64,000 nucleotides of DNA from Luidia sarsii (GCA_949987565.1 OX465115.1:15809242-15873241), one strand, 5' to 3'. Counted from the stretch's first letter, positions 39,001 to 47,537 are shown. Numbers and translations are program-made. The notes: a model not told the origin generated them from the letters alone.

Positions 39001-42000
39001 AACACAGAGGCCCAGGAAGCAATGTGATAGCTGGAAAATAGAGCCAAGGATGTAGGTTTGGGGTCACTATTAGTATTACTGGGCTGGCAATCAGTAGTGG
39101 TCTGTGGGTCCTAGAGCCAGGGATGCAGGCATGGGGTTACTATTACTGGGCTGGCAATCAGTGGTGGTCTATGGGTCCTAGAGCCAGGGATGCAGGCATG
39201 GGGTTACTATTACTGGGCTGGCAATCAGTGGTGGTCTATGGATCCTAGAGCCAAGGATGCAAGCATCTATAGGGTTACTATACAGGGTTGGCAATCAGTG
39301 GTGGTCTGTGAGGTCCTGGGTTCCCTTGGACCTATAGGGCTGAGGCTGGGCTCTGACTGAGTGGTTTCCAATGAGGACTTGTGCGATGGGGACAGTGCAC
39401 ATGGGGTAAGGTGAAGGAGTCAAGCGCTCCCCACTGAGGAACATGTGTACAAAAACATTTATGAGGCTGTTCCACAAGTAGCAGAAACCTCTAGCCAAGG
39501 CTAATCTAATTTGTTGCACATTTGGTTCCACTGGTAACCACTGAGTTCACGGATAGGCCAGTGAAATGGACAAAAATAACAAATTACTTTGGGTCATAGG
39601 AAAGTACTGTACTGTACTGTTGGCCAAATAAATTGGACCAACTGGATACATTTGGTGAAAACTTCTCCATCTTATCTTGTACATTTGTATCTTATTCTTA
39701 TAATATCTTTTGAATATGTCCATACTACTATTACTAGCAGGACTTCTCTCAAAGTCATAAGGCCGAAATATTCTTGATCAAAAAGAATAAAAATGCCAGG
39801 ACTTCTAAATTTACAGAATTCCAATAAATTGTATGTTTCAACTAGTGTCTGAAGTCAAACAAAGGGCCTGTACAAGATGAGTTGCTACTGTAACTCACAC
39901 TATAAAACATTTTGAGATTTATGGTCATTTTAGCCAGTGAGTAGTTTGCACCATTCTTGTGTATCACTGTCAAATCTCAGTCACCACTGTACCTTGATGG
40001 AGGCATCGTCAGAGCTGTCAGAGAGAACCTCATCAAAGAGAGAAGCAGCCTGCTTGAACTCCAAACTAGAAACACTCATGGCTGAGCTACATGTAGGTTG
40101 CCGTCTCCCTCCTGGAATGTCGCTTGGAAAACACTCAACCGAGATCTAGCCAAAGGCTAGCTACGAGTGTACTGTAATCTCTCAAGCTCTGCGTTCTTAC
40201 GAGGTATTATTCACATAGATGGTGCTTTTTGGAAAAGGCAAGTCAAAATTTACGACAGTAATTTTATAAATCCGTCCTGCATACGGATCACAAAATACCA
40301 ACTCCCTTCAGACTCAGATGCAAAGCTCGGGCAATGCCTCATTGGCCGAGGGAAAATGCAAACTGAATTGAAAATAAGAAAATCGCGACCGTTATTAAAG
40401 TAAACAGTCTCTGGTTTGGGCTACCTCCCGCCAAATGTGTACACACTCATTTATATGCAAATGATGTAAAAGCTTGCAGGATGGGTCAAAGTACAAGATG
40501 AACCACTCAAATCAGATCGGAGTATAAACGATGAGCAAAGGGTGTGATAAGGACAAAGCTTATTATCCAATCTCTGCAGGCTATTTCTTAATTCAATGTG
40601 ATTTCATGTACATAAGGCAAAGCTTAATACTACTACGCTGATTACAGTACATACCAATATTACTAATTACTGACGTTAATTTCATAAATATTATGTACAT
40701 ACAGACATTTACGCATACGATTTATGTGCAATGCTTTTAAAACGTACCGTACCCCACATGCAATTCTGTAGGCCTATAAAAATTTACAAAACACTCATGA
40801 ATAAACATGCACGTGCATGTAGCCCCAAGAACTGACTTGTTATTCGTTGACCATGTCTGAAATAAAAGATTCGTTGGAGGGTAACCAATTCAGAAGACCA
40901 GAGTCCAATTGTCTGCATGTCTCCATGGCAACTACACACACTCAAGGCATCTCTTTGCATAATTTCTCGTCTTGCTTAGACACTGAACATGTAGTGTACA
41001 TGTACACACTGTAGTATGTACACGTATACATGTACAGTGCGTATAGGTTACATGTGCTATAAATGCATAGTTTTATGTACATGTACATTATAATACATGT
41101 ACACAACCATGACCACCTCATGAATAATATTTGTACACACACTTATACTGTATGTACATGTATAATGACTACAGAAAATGCATCTGAATCAATGTACCGT
41201 ATCCGTATAAAACAGGCGTGAACATTTCTGGGATATCGTTTTGGTGGCCTCATTTATTGATTTGGATTGAACAAGGGCTTAGTCAGGCTTTACAATTCAC
41301 GTAGACATGTCCATGAGTAAGATCTATACGTGGCACTCTGGCCTAGTGCAGACACTGTGCAGTAAATGCTTGCACTCAGTCAACTATTGATCAACTACCA
41401 CACATTACCCACGCTACATAGAACAAAGTGTGAGACATTTTTTTCTGTACAGAAACCATTCAGGAAGGTTGTGACCAATATGTAAATACACATGTTTACA
41501 TACAGTACATGTACAGTATGTTCACATACATGTATATATATGTACTATGTGAGTGGCAGTACCCTTGACTATACACGTAGTCACGTACAATGTACATTAC
41601 AAACAAAAATGCATTTTCAACCTGGTGTTTTTATTTTGATTGTTACTTGAAGGACACCATCCAAACATCAATTTGAAGTCTGACGTATAAAAAAGTGTAC
41701 CTATGTCAGTGTATTTTGCTTCCAAATATTTTGACTCTGTATGTGAAAACAATATATACAGTATACAGAAAGCATGCATCTTTTCAATAAAAAAAATCAA
41801 TGTGGAGAAAGAATATCATTTGAATTTTTGAATCAACAATTTGTTACACGTCAGTGGTGATAAAGGGTTTGTTATGCACCTTAAGAAAACATTAACATTG
41901 GATGACGTACAAATGAGTCCGGTGTTTGGTCGTGGCACTCAAGACCATTTCCTGGGTGAAGAATTTATGGTAATCTTTGTCAAGAACAGGAAGGAAGGGA

Positions 42001-45000
42001 TGGGAGCCTTTGGCAGGTCTGAAATTGGTTCTGGATTCTGGAAGGGACAGGGCCCACCTCTCCTTTTCCAAGAGTCATGCAACTCACTGATAGACTTTCA
42101 CATGAAACCACAAAACCAGCTTCCTGTCTGCCAAGCGGATTTTTCTTTTCCAAGTTAAGATGGAGGAAGTGTGAAATGAAACAGGAAGGAAATAGGCAGG
42201 TCTGTGTATGAGAAAATAAAGCATGCCTGGGTGCATGCACATTTCAAGTAGGCATCAGGGATAGTACGGGCAATGGAAGCTGAACAGTAGAGTAGACTCA
42301 GTGGGCCTGGTTGATAAGATTGAAAGGTTTGCATGGTGGAAATACCAAGCAGGAGGTTAGCGGTGACACCATGTACTTCATCTCTTAAGAGAAGGAGACT
42401 TACTCAGTCTCATGACGAGTACACACTACCTGAAAAGTTGAGTTACCGGCTTTTTTCAGAGCCATACTCCTCTTAGGAGATGATGTACCTGGTGTCACCA
42501 CAAACCCTTGGGTCTGGTAATCTGCTTGAGTTCAAAGCTCTTGGATGGGCGGTGATACGGGTACCCTGGAAAGTGTTGAAGCTTGGGTTAGTAGTCAAGT
42601 GAAAATGGGCTCCGTCCTTCATTTTACAAACTGCTCAGACTGAAACCAATATCAGAACTGCGGAACAAAAATCTCCAAAGTCTGTTGTAGCCTATTTTGT
42701 GAGCGGCATCACCCTTCACCTGGAATTCAAGACAGGAGAGCATTCGTCATTAGTCTTGGACTTTTTGTGAAGTTGGAGTCCAAGGTTTCCAGATGACGAG
42801 GCACAGCGCACACTGCCCGAAACGTTGAGTTACCGGCTCTTTTCAGAGCCACACACCTTCTTGAAAGAGATGAGTTACATTTACATGGCATCACCGTAAA
42901 TTGTTTACATTGTGCTTCCACAATGCAAACCTGTATTAGTCTTGTCTTTGTTGAAGTCGAACCCTTGTCACTCATTGTCTATACAAGCCCCATACTCACA
43001 TCTGGGTCCCAACTGCTAGGCTAAACAAAATCTCAAAAGTCCTCTGTAACTTACGCCATCACACTTCACCTGGACTTTAAGGCAGTTTAGCTTTTGAGAT
43101 TAGTCTGGTTCTTCTATGATTTCAAGTCCTTTTGACTCTCAGTGGTGAGCTCTTTGACTCTGAGGGGTCCTTCCTCTGCCTCTCAATGGTCACCCCTCTT
43201 TCTCTCTGCAAAGCCAACCCACAGGCCATCGTGAGACTCACCCTGTCAGCCATTGCCTGGTACTTGATGGCCAGCTCATCCCGATCAGCCCGGCTGGCAG
43301 ACAGCAGATCCTCCACTCGGCTGAGCTCATTGGTCAGCATGCGGTTCTCCTCTTGCAGTGACATGACGGCGGGGCTGTGCGCTGAGCCGTCCAGGGAGGG
43401 CCCCTCGTCAGCGGAGAGGTTCTTGGTGATGATCTCCCGGATGCGGGCTGGCACCTTGGTGTTGCTGTCTCCTTCACCGCGCAGGGAAGGAACGACCTCT
43501 GAGTCCTTCTCCTCTTTGGAGAGTACGGTGTCCTCGAGTTTCTGAGAAAGGGGCAAATCAAATTAAACAAGTGTTACTACGAGACAAATTGAGACAAATG
43601 TTCTTATATAGACTACGATCCAATCATCCAACGCAACTTTTAACTGTCATACTTTGTTGTGCCCAAATTCTATTTGTACAGTTCTAAGTCCTTGTCCTCT
43701 TTGAAAGTTTGTTGTCATCGGGTGTCCAAAAGAGAATGGCAAGAACTGTTACCCAAAGAATGGATTAAAAGAGCTGAGAGTATTTAATTGCAATCTAACA
43801 GTCACTGAATGCATCTAGTATTACAGCAGCATGTTTTCAACTATTGCCATGCTTTCTTGTAACTTCATAGACAGCACAGTGTCCTCAAGACACTATCAGT
43901 TCAGAAAGTTCTTTGGTATCAAATGCACTCCATTATTTCAGAATTAATCGAGTACTGGGAAAGCTGGTTTTCCCATTAAAAAAAAATCATAAATTATTTT
44001 GAAGGCTCCTGTACATTAATTAATGTAATTAAAAATTGGGAGAAAGTTAGTGAGCTTGATGTTTTGACCCTTATATATCTGTATTCTCAATGAGTCAGGA
44101 GTTTGCAACATTTGTTTTTCCCATTTCAATTTGTATACGTGATGCAATCATTTCCTAAAGTGATTTGTCGTTTTTCACTTTCCTTTTTCGGTTTGTCTTC
44201 ATACTTTCACCCAAATGAGTTCTGCTTTCCTTAACTTCCTGAATTTTATGTGATCCTTCTTCTTTATCAGACTCAGTCACATTTCTGATGGGATTACTCA
44301 GGGTCACTTGACAGGAAGTCTGTACCCAATACTATAGGCAGGAACTCTGTTCCATAGCAATGCATTGCATACTTCTACAATGTAAGTCCTAATCACATGA
44401 ACATGTACAGTATATGTATGTATGTATGTGTTTCCATTCATGATAGTGTGCATGTAGTACTACATTGTACTATTATGTAAACACATTGTAAATGTACATT
44501 TATATTAATGTGCCTCTAGAGTCTAGATGGCTTTGTTGAGGGCAAGTCCACACACACTATCCTAATGGCACAAGGCCACTAAACTGGCTAATGAATGAAG
44601 ACCGTGCATAAACATTGTACGTGAGGAAAATTCCCAGCCCACAAGAAAATGTACACACGTACTGTACATTATATGGGCAATTGTGCAAGCCATGAGGAAA
44701 CAAAACACACTGAAACCATCCATGTTCTAACTTAGTGCAAACAATAACATGTACCTTGATTTGACGATACTGTAACTACAGCATACAGTGTTTTATCACT
44801 GCTTGCACCATCATGAAACCCATTTCTTTTTAAAAGCATTTGAAATATATCGGAGGTTGTAGAGGAGTATTGCTACAACAAAGCAGGATGACGGTTCACC
44901 ATGTAGGTCAATAGTATACTTTAGTCTTGCCTTTCCATGATCCATCAATTAATCACAATGTCTACCACACGCTCCAGTGATCCACAGCGCATTACTAAGT

Positions 45001-46885
45001 AATGCGCTGTGGATCACTATGCAAAATACATGTACACTGTACATGTGATTCCTCCACGGTAGGCCTACAGTGTATTATCAGAACAAATACATAAACTGGA
45101 GAGATACAGATATGAAATACAATGCAGACTTGCAGTTTCATAGTCATACAATTATCACCAATTGAAGACCATGTATTTTTCAAGCAATTTTGAAGCCCTT
45201 TTTGGACAAAAATTCCTGCTTGAAAATAACGTAGAAATTGAAACATTTACTTCAATCGTCAATTTATAGCACTAGCAGTTTTGTTTTTATTTCCTGCTGA
45301 CTGCCTGGAAATGATGCTGTTAACATGGTAAATGCGATGCAATGAATGAAATGGTGACAAACTTAGTCTTAATGATATCTGATGCTTGCTATGTAATGTA
45401 GTATTGATCTCAGCTTTGGCTTGGGTTTAATTAGAAATACCTGGGTGTATGTGCATGCATTTGGTAGGATCATGGTAGGATCTATAAAGCCATTCGTGAC
45501 CAAGGTGTGAACAGGAGCTGAGTGCTCTTAGCCTGAGGGGCTAATACAATTACATGCCCTTGTACACAAACCCCATGACAGCATCATTGAATGCACAGAC
45601 CATGCACAGACCAGGGACAATGGGCTGGCAAGCTGCCCACAAGAACTCCCCCCAAAAGAGTGAAAGAGCTCATTACCATGGTACCAGCCTTGAAATGCTC
45701 TACATTTGAGATGCAGGCGGAGATGTATTAGAGACCCACGTAGGAAGCCTACATGTAGCCTTTGTAGGTACTGTACATGAACTCTATGCAGCCAGAGATA
45801 TCAGTCTTACATGTACATTGAACATGCACACTCTAGTAGTTTAGTAGTATAGTACATGTAGAGTACTGTAGTTGGCAATCCAAACGGTTCAAATTTCAAA
45901 ATCCAATCAGCAAGGTCACATATTACCAGTACATTAGGCCATCACCTGTCCACAATTTATAAATACAATTTTATCAATGTTTCAGATAACAAAGTCGCGG
46001 CATTTCTCACCATTTCTGAGGTCAAAACCTACATGTACTGCTCAAGGGATATCAATAGGTATTGTGTGGCAAGGCTGACATAAATGTGGATTGTTTACAC
46101 AGAGCATTGGGAAGAAATCAAGGACCATTTATCACAAACATTTCAACTCCACAAGCATTTCACAGATTCACTATCATCAATTCTAATCTTCTGATGGAAG
46201 ATAAGGCTGCATTTGTATTAAAGATGTACGTGTACAATGTACATTGAACGGTGTTTGCATGTAGTAGTCAGTGCAAGTACACACACCACTGGACACATCT
46301 ATAAATTGTGCATAACCCAAGGCTAATCTAATTGATCACCATGGCAACAGAAACTAAGATTATGAAGACTGAGCCAGTGGCAGGCTGACAGGTTTCTGAG
46401 CTTATTAATTTTGGCACATCATTTCATTCAAAACAAAATAGAGCATTATTAACTGGTGAAATTCAATAGGAATTAATAATTTTCAGAAACTGACCACTTC
46501 AATCAATACATTAAGAATAAAAAAATGCTGCAGAATCGAAAAAAATAAATGATAATTTAACTAGACAAAGGTAAGAAACCTTACTATTAGTATTACAAAA
46601 ATTGGAAGAAAAAATTTGAATGGCATTTCAATTGTATTTTGTTGGATTCTGAATGAAGTGCAAAACCTGTTTACTGTTCATATAAATATTTGTGAAAAAA
46701 ACCCCATACAGAATGTAAATACCAGTACCGTCGTATGTCAAAAAAATAATTATGAATAGGATGAAAACAATTAATAATAAAACTACACGAACGATCCATT
46801 TCAGGCCCAAACTTCCAGAGGCGATAAGAGGTGACCTTCTAACCTGAATCACTCTCTCCAGACGTTCGTCTCCGCGCACAGACAT
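12078..46885 (-). CDS. CROCC: Rootletin (ciliary rootlet coiled-coil protein), complete
   Basis: Rootletin is the filament protein of the ciliary rootlet and the centriole linker. Thirty-seven exons join in one frame into 2218 residues (human about 2017): 46885-46844, 43541-43242, 34101-33910, 33329-33246, 32804-32677, 31940-31775, 31315-31209, 30794-30567, 30106-29705, 29131-28957, 28496-28297, 27785-27603, 27076-26949, 26563-26400, 26237-26007, 25792-25616, 25282-25138, 24882-24713, 24424-24245, 23754-23620, 23046-22985, 22401-22226, 21929-21744, 21166-21048, 20882-20477, 20344-20180, 19032-18827, 18275-18062, 17451-17201, 16880-16740, 16295-16026, 15400-15200, 14779-14610, 14016-13875, 13440-13332, 12754-12542, 12166-12078. 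Landmarks: ELSRVEDLL near residue 85, KRKLQAYQDGQQRQAQLVQK near 155 and NEHSRLL near 312 (Rootletin domain), then heptad coiled coil almost to the end. Ser-Pro/Arg linkers lie at about 551-608 and 1510-1590, with a Ser-rich tail from 2120. The donor at 24712 is GC. The 34101 acceptor is NAGNAG type. The short last exon is the least certain. Confidence 0.95.
12333..12452 (+). repeat. Dispersed repeat family copy (CTAGCAGGACC family)
   Basis: A long copy of the most abundant dispersed repeat in the window. It carries CAAAAATGTTGCAAACTGCT, then AAAATTTAGTGGGCCTGACG, then GATCCTAGCAGGACCTTTCT, and ends CAAAGGCAGAGTG. It lies in the last rootletin intron. Confidence 0.8.
12915..12990 (+). mobile_element. 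tRNA-derived SINE copy, diverged
   Basis: GGGCTGGATGGCTAAGTTGG is followed by an ATGCAAAACCAGAGG arm and GGTCCAGTCAAAG. It is the same family as 873-985, in a rootletin intron. Confidence 0.65.
13185..13290 (-). mobile_element. tRNA-derived SINE copy, diverged
   Basis: On the minus strand the B-box and GGTCAAGTCAA-like end and the anticodon arm match the SINE family. It lies in the intron between the rootletin exons at 13440 and 12754. Confidence 0.5.
13645..13720 (+). repeat. Dispersed repeat family copy
   Basis: AAAATTTAGTGGGCCTGACG followed by CCTAGCAGGACCTTTCTC and GGCAGAGTGACAAGGACAAA. It matches the 12333 and 18455 copies. Confidence 0.8.
14172..14535. repeat. 17-bp minisatellite, about 20 copies, in rootletin intron
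   Basis: The unit is close to AACTTTGAGAAAGGTGT, with variants ending in GTCTT or GTCCT. Both flanks (about 14045 and 14515-14545) carry GAGAAAGGTCC..CTAG, the core of the dispersed repeat family, so the array appears to have grown inside one such copy. Confidence 0.88.
15405..15825. repeat. Purine-rich GAGA/CAGAGATACAGAG repeats in rootletin intron
   Basis: An almost pure purine plus-strand tract of GAGAGA and AGACAGAGATACAGAGTGAC repeats. It immediately follows the acceptor side of the exon at 15400-15200, so the transcript has a long polypyrimidine stretch before that acceptor. Confidence 0.85.
16434..16600. mobile_element. Foldback MITE with near-perfect central hairpin
   Basis: The centre reads AGGAGTGTGGCTCT-GAAA-AGAGCCACACTCCT, and pairing continues outward for about 28 bp per arm. 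Outer arms include TGACACCA and TGGTGTCA plus GGAAGGTTT / AAACCTTCC. Relatives are at about 23085-23165, 28740-28835, 42323-42512 and 42800-42935. Intronic in rootletin. Confidence 0.8.
16679..16737 (+). mobile_element. Truncated tRNA-derived SINE abutting a rootletin splice donor
   Basis: The family leader GACTAGTTGACTATTTGGGA and the start of the tRNA-like unit (AGGGCTGGATAGCTGAGAGG) are present. The copy stops at the donor of the exon 16880-16740. Confidence 0.65.
17637..17898. mobile_element. hAT-like MITE next to a duplicated splice donor
   Basis: The left end CAGGGATGTAAGTGAC and right end CTTACATTCCTG form imperfect terminal inverted repeats. CTCACC occurs immediately outside both ends, a possible target duplication. 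Related copies are at about 21962-22160 and 25345-25582. CAGGG ends and a short flanking duplication suggest hAT, but the assignment is tentative. Confidence 0.6.
17906..17974 (-). other. CROCC: Duplicated rootletin cassette exon (copy of 3' part of exon 18275-18062)
   Basis: The 69 bases run from an AG acceptor at 17976-17975 to a GT donor at 17905-17904. They encode ALVLQEEAIRRHERERK, against ALMLQEETIRRHERERK in the neighbouring exon. Exon 18275-18062 ends in phase 1, and this copy enters and leaves in phase 1, so inclusion would insert 23 residues without a frameshift. It could be an alternative exon or a decaying duplicate; the acceptor has a weak pyrimidine tract. The 2218-residue model skips it. 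Confidence 0.7.
18455..18582 (+). repeat. Dispersed repeat family copy
   Basis: A long copy: ACAAAAATGTTGCAAACTGC through AAAATTTAGTGGGCCTGACG and CTAGAAGGACCTTTCTC to GAGTGACAAGGACAAA. Intronic in rootletin. Confidence 0.8.
19123..19283. mobile_element. Pogo/Tigger-like MITE with TA target duplication
   Basis: The ends are CAGTGGAACGTCGCTATAA and, inverted, CAATGGAACGTTGCTATAA (17 of 19 identical). TA flanks both sides. The interior repeats GTTCGTTATAGC motifs. The length is 161 bp with no transposase. Terminal CAGTGGAAC..TATAA is characteristic of the pogo/Tigger branch of Tc1/mariner. It lies in a rootletin intron just upstream of the exon 19032-18827. Confidence 0.85.
20370..20465. repeat. 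(GGGAGA)n purine tract in rootletin intron
   Basis: About 95 bp of GGGAGA/GGAGAG repeats fill most of the short intron between exons 20882-20477 and 20344-20180. On the transcript strand it is a CT tract. Confidence 0.85.
21150..21480. repeat. Tandem duplication (about 165 bp) carrying a rootletin exon edge
   Basis: CTTGGCTTCCTCCAACACTG at 21150 recurs at 21311, and CTTGTGGCTGTATCACTCCA at 21253 recurs at 21421. The right copy carries the acceptor AG and the first 20 or so exon bases of exon 21166-21048, then runs into unrelated sequence. Confidence 0.85.
21962..22160. mobile_element. hAT-like MITE, second copy, with poly(A) tract
   Basis: CAGGGATGTAAGTGACCGAC starts the copy. The interior (GGCAGGGGTGCAGGCACCCT and TTTTTAGGGTTTTAACAGAT) matches 17637-17898. 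The right end has been replaced by an A homopolymer of about 24 bases. Confidence 0.7.
22799..22825. repeat. Perfect 13-bp inverted repeat
   Basis: CTTGACCCCATTT and AAATGGGGTCAAG are separated by one G. Intronic in rootletin. Confidence 0.9.
23291..23620. repeat. 30-bp minisatellite, 11 copies, running into a rootletin splice donor
   Basis: The unit is AGACTGGCCGCTAGTCCCCT followed by GGACGGCCTT. Units are in exact 30-bp register from 23291, and only a few positions vary. The last unit (23591-23620) includes the intronic side of the donor of exon 23754-23620. Confidence 0.95.
23815..24155. repeat. 54-bp tandem repeat, about 6.5 copies, in rootletin intron
   Basis: CAACCAA recurs at 23822, 23874, 23928, 23982, 24036, 24090 and 24144. 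The unit includes ATCAGCCAATCATGACTATT and CATGTTTCCCATTTTCAACC. It contains several ATTGG/CCAAT motifs. Confidence 0.93.
25345..25582. mobile_element. hAT-like MITE, third copy
   Basis: GATGTAAGTGACC at the left, then GAAGGCCAATAAATTATGCG, GCAGGGGTGCAGACGCCCTT and TTTTAGGGTTTTAACCAATA inside, ending CTTACATTCCTGGG. Same orientation as the other two copies. Intronic in rootletin. Confidence 0.7.
26622..26938. repeat. (GGA)n triplet tract filling a rootletin intron
   Basis: About 300 bp of almost uninterrupted GGA on the plus strand, CTC/TCC on the transcript. It occupies most of the 385-bp intron between exons 27076-26949 and 26563-26400. The poly-Glu, poly-Arg, poly-Ser and poly-Leu frames here are artefacts of the triplet repeat. 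Confidence 0.95.
27866..27915. repeat. Duplicated acceptor edge of rootletin exon 27785-27603
   Basis: GACTTCTCACTGAAAACATC and CAATCAGACGATTGATTTA nearly repeat the exon edge at about 27773-27815. The copy preserves the acceptor AG and the first codons (GAG AAG TCG GCT CTT GAG), then meets a stop. The surrounding 27.8-28.1 kb is rich in CAAT/TCAATCAA repeats. Confidence 0.8.
28545..28675 (+). repeat. Dispersed repeat family copy
   Basis: ATACAAAATGGTACAAAATA and ATGACCAAAAATGTGAAATC, then GGGGCTGACATCTCAATCCT and AGAAGGACCTTTCTC. Diverged copy in a rootletin intron. Confidence 0.65.
29478..29600 (+). mobile_element. tRNA-derived SINE copy, near full length
   Basis: The best preserved plus-strand copy. 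Leader GACTAGTTCACAATTTGGGA, A-box GGATAGCTCAGATGGGAAGA, B-box GGTTCAAGTCCCGGTCCAGT and tail TTTTCTTTGCC. The anticodon position reads GTT here instead of GCA. Confidence 0.8.
30186..30299 (-). mobile_element. tRNA-derived SINE copy
   Basis: On the minus strand it has ACTTGACTAATTGGGAAGG leader, AGTCAGATGGTAAGA A-box, TTTGCAAAACCAGACG arm and GGTTCAAGTCCCAGTCAAG. Intronic in rootletin. Confidence 0.75.
32236..32373. mobile_element. Small inverted-repeat element (GGATTTC ends)
   Basis: The ends TGGATTTC and GAAATCCA are inverted. Next to them CATCGTAACTTACGATC and GAGTTACGATGCATCGTAAG pair in part, and TTACGATGGGTTATCCATCG is internally palindromic. Weaker relatives are at about 31555-31725 and 14800-14925. 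About 138 bp; superfamily unknown. Intronic in rootletin. Confidence 0.55.
35322..35398 (-). repeat. Dispersed repeat family copy
   Basis: GTCACTCTGCCTTTGAGAAA, GGTCCTGCTAGGATTGAAAC and GGGCCCACTAAATTTTGA, the reverse orientation of the 12333 copy. It lies in the rootletin intron between 36045 and 34101. Confidence 0.8.
36045..40079 (-). CDS. CROCC: Alternative N-terminal exons of rootletin
   Basis: Two exons, 40079-39993 and 36356-36045, give an ATG start (context AGCCATGAG) and 133 residues. Both end in phase 0, so they splice directly to exon 34101-33910 and would replace the first 114 residues of the long form, for a product of about 2237 residues. The first exon is Ser/Asp-rich (MSVSSLEFKQAASLFDEVLS). 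The second is Arg/His-rich (GQGRRHRRRHSEYSPPTRR), then has a Glu run encoded by CCT repeats at 36106-36132. No in-frame acceptor before the 40079 ATG was found, so this is read as a first exon from an internal promoter and not as part of the long transcript. I do not know a vertebrate counterpart of this segment. It could instead be a separate short gene, but the phases argue for rootletin. Confidence 0.72.
38592..38730 (+). mobile_element. tRNA-derived SINE copy
   Basis: Leader GACTAGCTGACTACAATG, then TGCTCAGACGGCAAGAGAG, CTGGTACACAAAACCAGAGG and CGTTCAAATCCCGGTCCAGT. Same family as 29478-29600. Confidence 0.75.
39055..39310. repeat. 67-bp tandem repeat, about 3.7 copies
   Basis: GGCTGGCAATCAGT-type motifs recur at about 39082, 39149, 39216 and 39283. 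Each unit contains CCTAGAGCCAGGGATGCAGG. Intronic. Confidence 0.88.
40919..40932. promoter_or_regulatory. X-box-like (RFX) site upstream of alternative rootletin start
   Basis: GTCTCC-AT-GGCAAC matches the X-box consensus GTNRCC(0-3)RGYAAC at 11 of 12 fixed positions. It is about 840 bp upstream of the ATG at 40079. A site of this quality can occur by chance. Confidence 0.35.
42323..42512. mobile_element. Foldback MITE copy
   Basis: AGGTTTGCATGGTGGAAATA and AGCGGTGACACCATGTACTT at the left are answered by GATGATGTACCTGGTGTCAC and CACAAACCC at the right. The centre is expanded relative to 16434-16600. Confidence 0.65.
42800..42935. mobile_element. Foldback MITE copy, partial
   Basis: GGCTCTTTTCAGAGCCACAC, CTTCTTGAAAGAGATGAG, ACATGGCATCACCGTAAA and CACAATGCAAACCT match the right half of the 16434 element. 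Confidence 0.6.
43542..46843. other. First intron of the long rootletin transcript
   Basis: AT-rich sequence without recognisable exons. It contains a perfect 21-bp inverted repeat at 44976-45018 and many ACATGTAC motifs. Nothing else is supported. Confidence 0.55.
44976..45018. repeat. Perfect 21-bp inverted repeat with one-base spacer
   Basis: The left arm 44976-44996 (AGTGATCCACAGCGCATTAC..) is exactly complementary to the right arm 44998-45018. Only one A separates them. Confidence 0.95.
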
Positions 46886-47537
46886 GACTGTCGACTATTC
46901 CCACACAACGACTACGAGTTCCGAGCCCGATCAATCCACAGAGCGATCCAACCCGTGAAGCGTGTGCCGTCCAATGCGTCTATCCAACGGCCGAGTTCTC
47001 TGCCCGCGATCGCTAGTCCACTCGCACTTTCCCGCACTTCGAGTCTGGGTACTCGACAACCTGTTCGTCTGAGAAGATTTTTTCTCACAACAACATCGCC
47101 GATTTAGAAACTGAAGCCAGGACTGTGGTCAGAGTCATAAATCCGCGACGGGGCTACCCGTGGAATATAACTTTTCTCCCAAGAAATAACCCTTTGTGAG
47201 ATTTTCCTCCGTCAAGATTGTGCCCTCCGTGCGATCACAGACACCGGCCCGAATGCGCACAGTCCAACGTGTACCGCCTACAAACACGTACACAATGAAC
47301 TGGTAACACGCACTCACAATAGGCAACCTTCAAATCAGTGTCTGGATACCAGTGTAATTGTCAGCATCCTGGTGCGTTCGCGTGTACGGGCTGAATGAAT
47401 CAATCAGCCGTCTGGTTAACCTGCGTAGGGGTCAGAGGTCACTACTATTGATAAGGGGGGGAGGGGTGGGTGGGCGTTCACCAACGCTACCCCCCTGCGA
47501 GGGCACGCTACTCCACGGCGTCCTGTTGCCTGGTTAC
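46886..47537 (-). promoter_or_regulatory. CROCC: Putative promoter and 5' UTR of long rootletin transcript
   Basis: CpG content rises sharply here compared with the flanking AT-rich DNA, at about 46880-47330 and again at 47380-47600. This fits a transcription start upstream of the ATG at 46885. No TATA box was seen. An X-box-like site lies at its far end. Confidence 0.5.
47525..47537. promoter_or_regulatory. X-box-like (RFX) site upstream of rootletin
   Basis: GTTGCC-T-GGTTAC is an inverted pair of RFX half-sites (GTTGCC and, inverted, GTAACC), one mismatch from the X-box consensus. It lies about 640 bp upstream of the rootletin start. RFX factors are known to drive ciliary genes in animals. 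Binding here is inferred. Confidence 0.45.

Larger units (their letters stand above)
36357..39992. other. Intron of the alternative rootletin transcript
   Basis: No conserved exon recognised. It contains a SINE copy (38592-38730), a 67-bp tandem repeat (39055-39310), a poly-G run near 38155 and AT-rich stretches. A dispersed repeat copy lies at about 39730-39800. Confidence 0.55.
40080..43241. other. Intron of the long rootletin transcript and upstream side of the alternative start
   Basis: No conserved exon recognised on either strand. It holds many ACATGTAC-type motifs (41.0-41.6 kb) and two foldback MITE relatives (42323-42512, 42800-42935). A promoter for the 40079 start is expected here. 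An X-box-like site is at 40919-40932. Confidence 0.5.

Noticed and set aside
41841..42158. 105-codon plus-strand frame inside a rootletin intron
   Set aside because: No recognisable family, no exon-like neighbours and no splice support.
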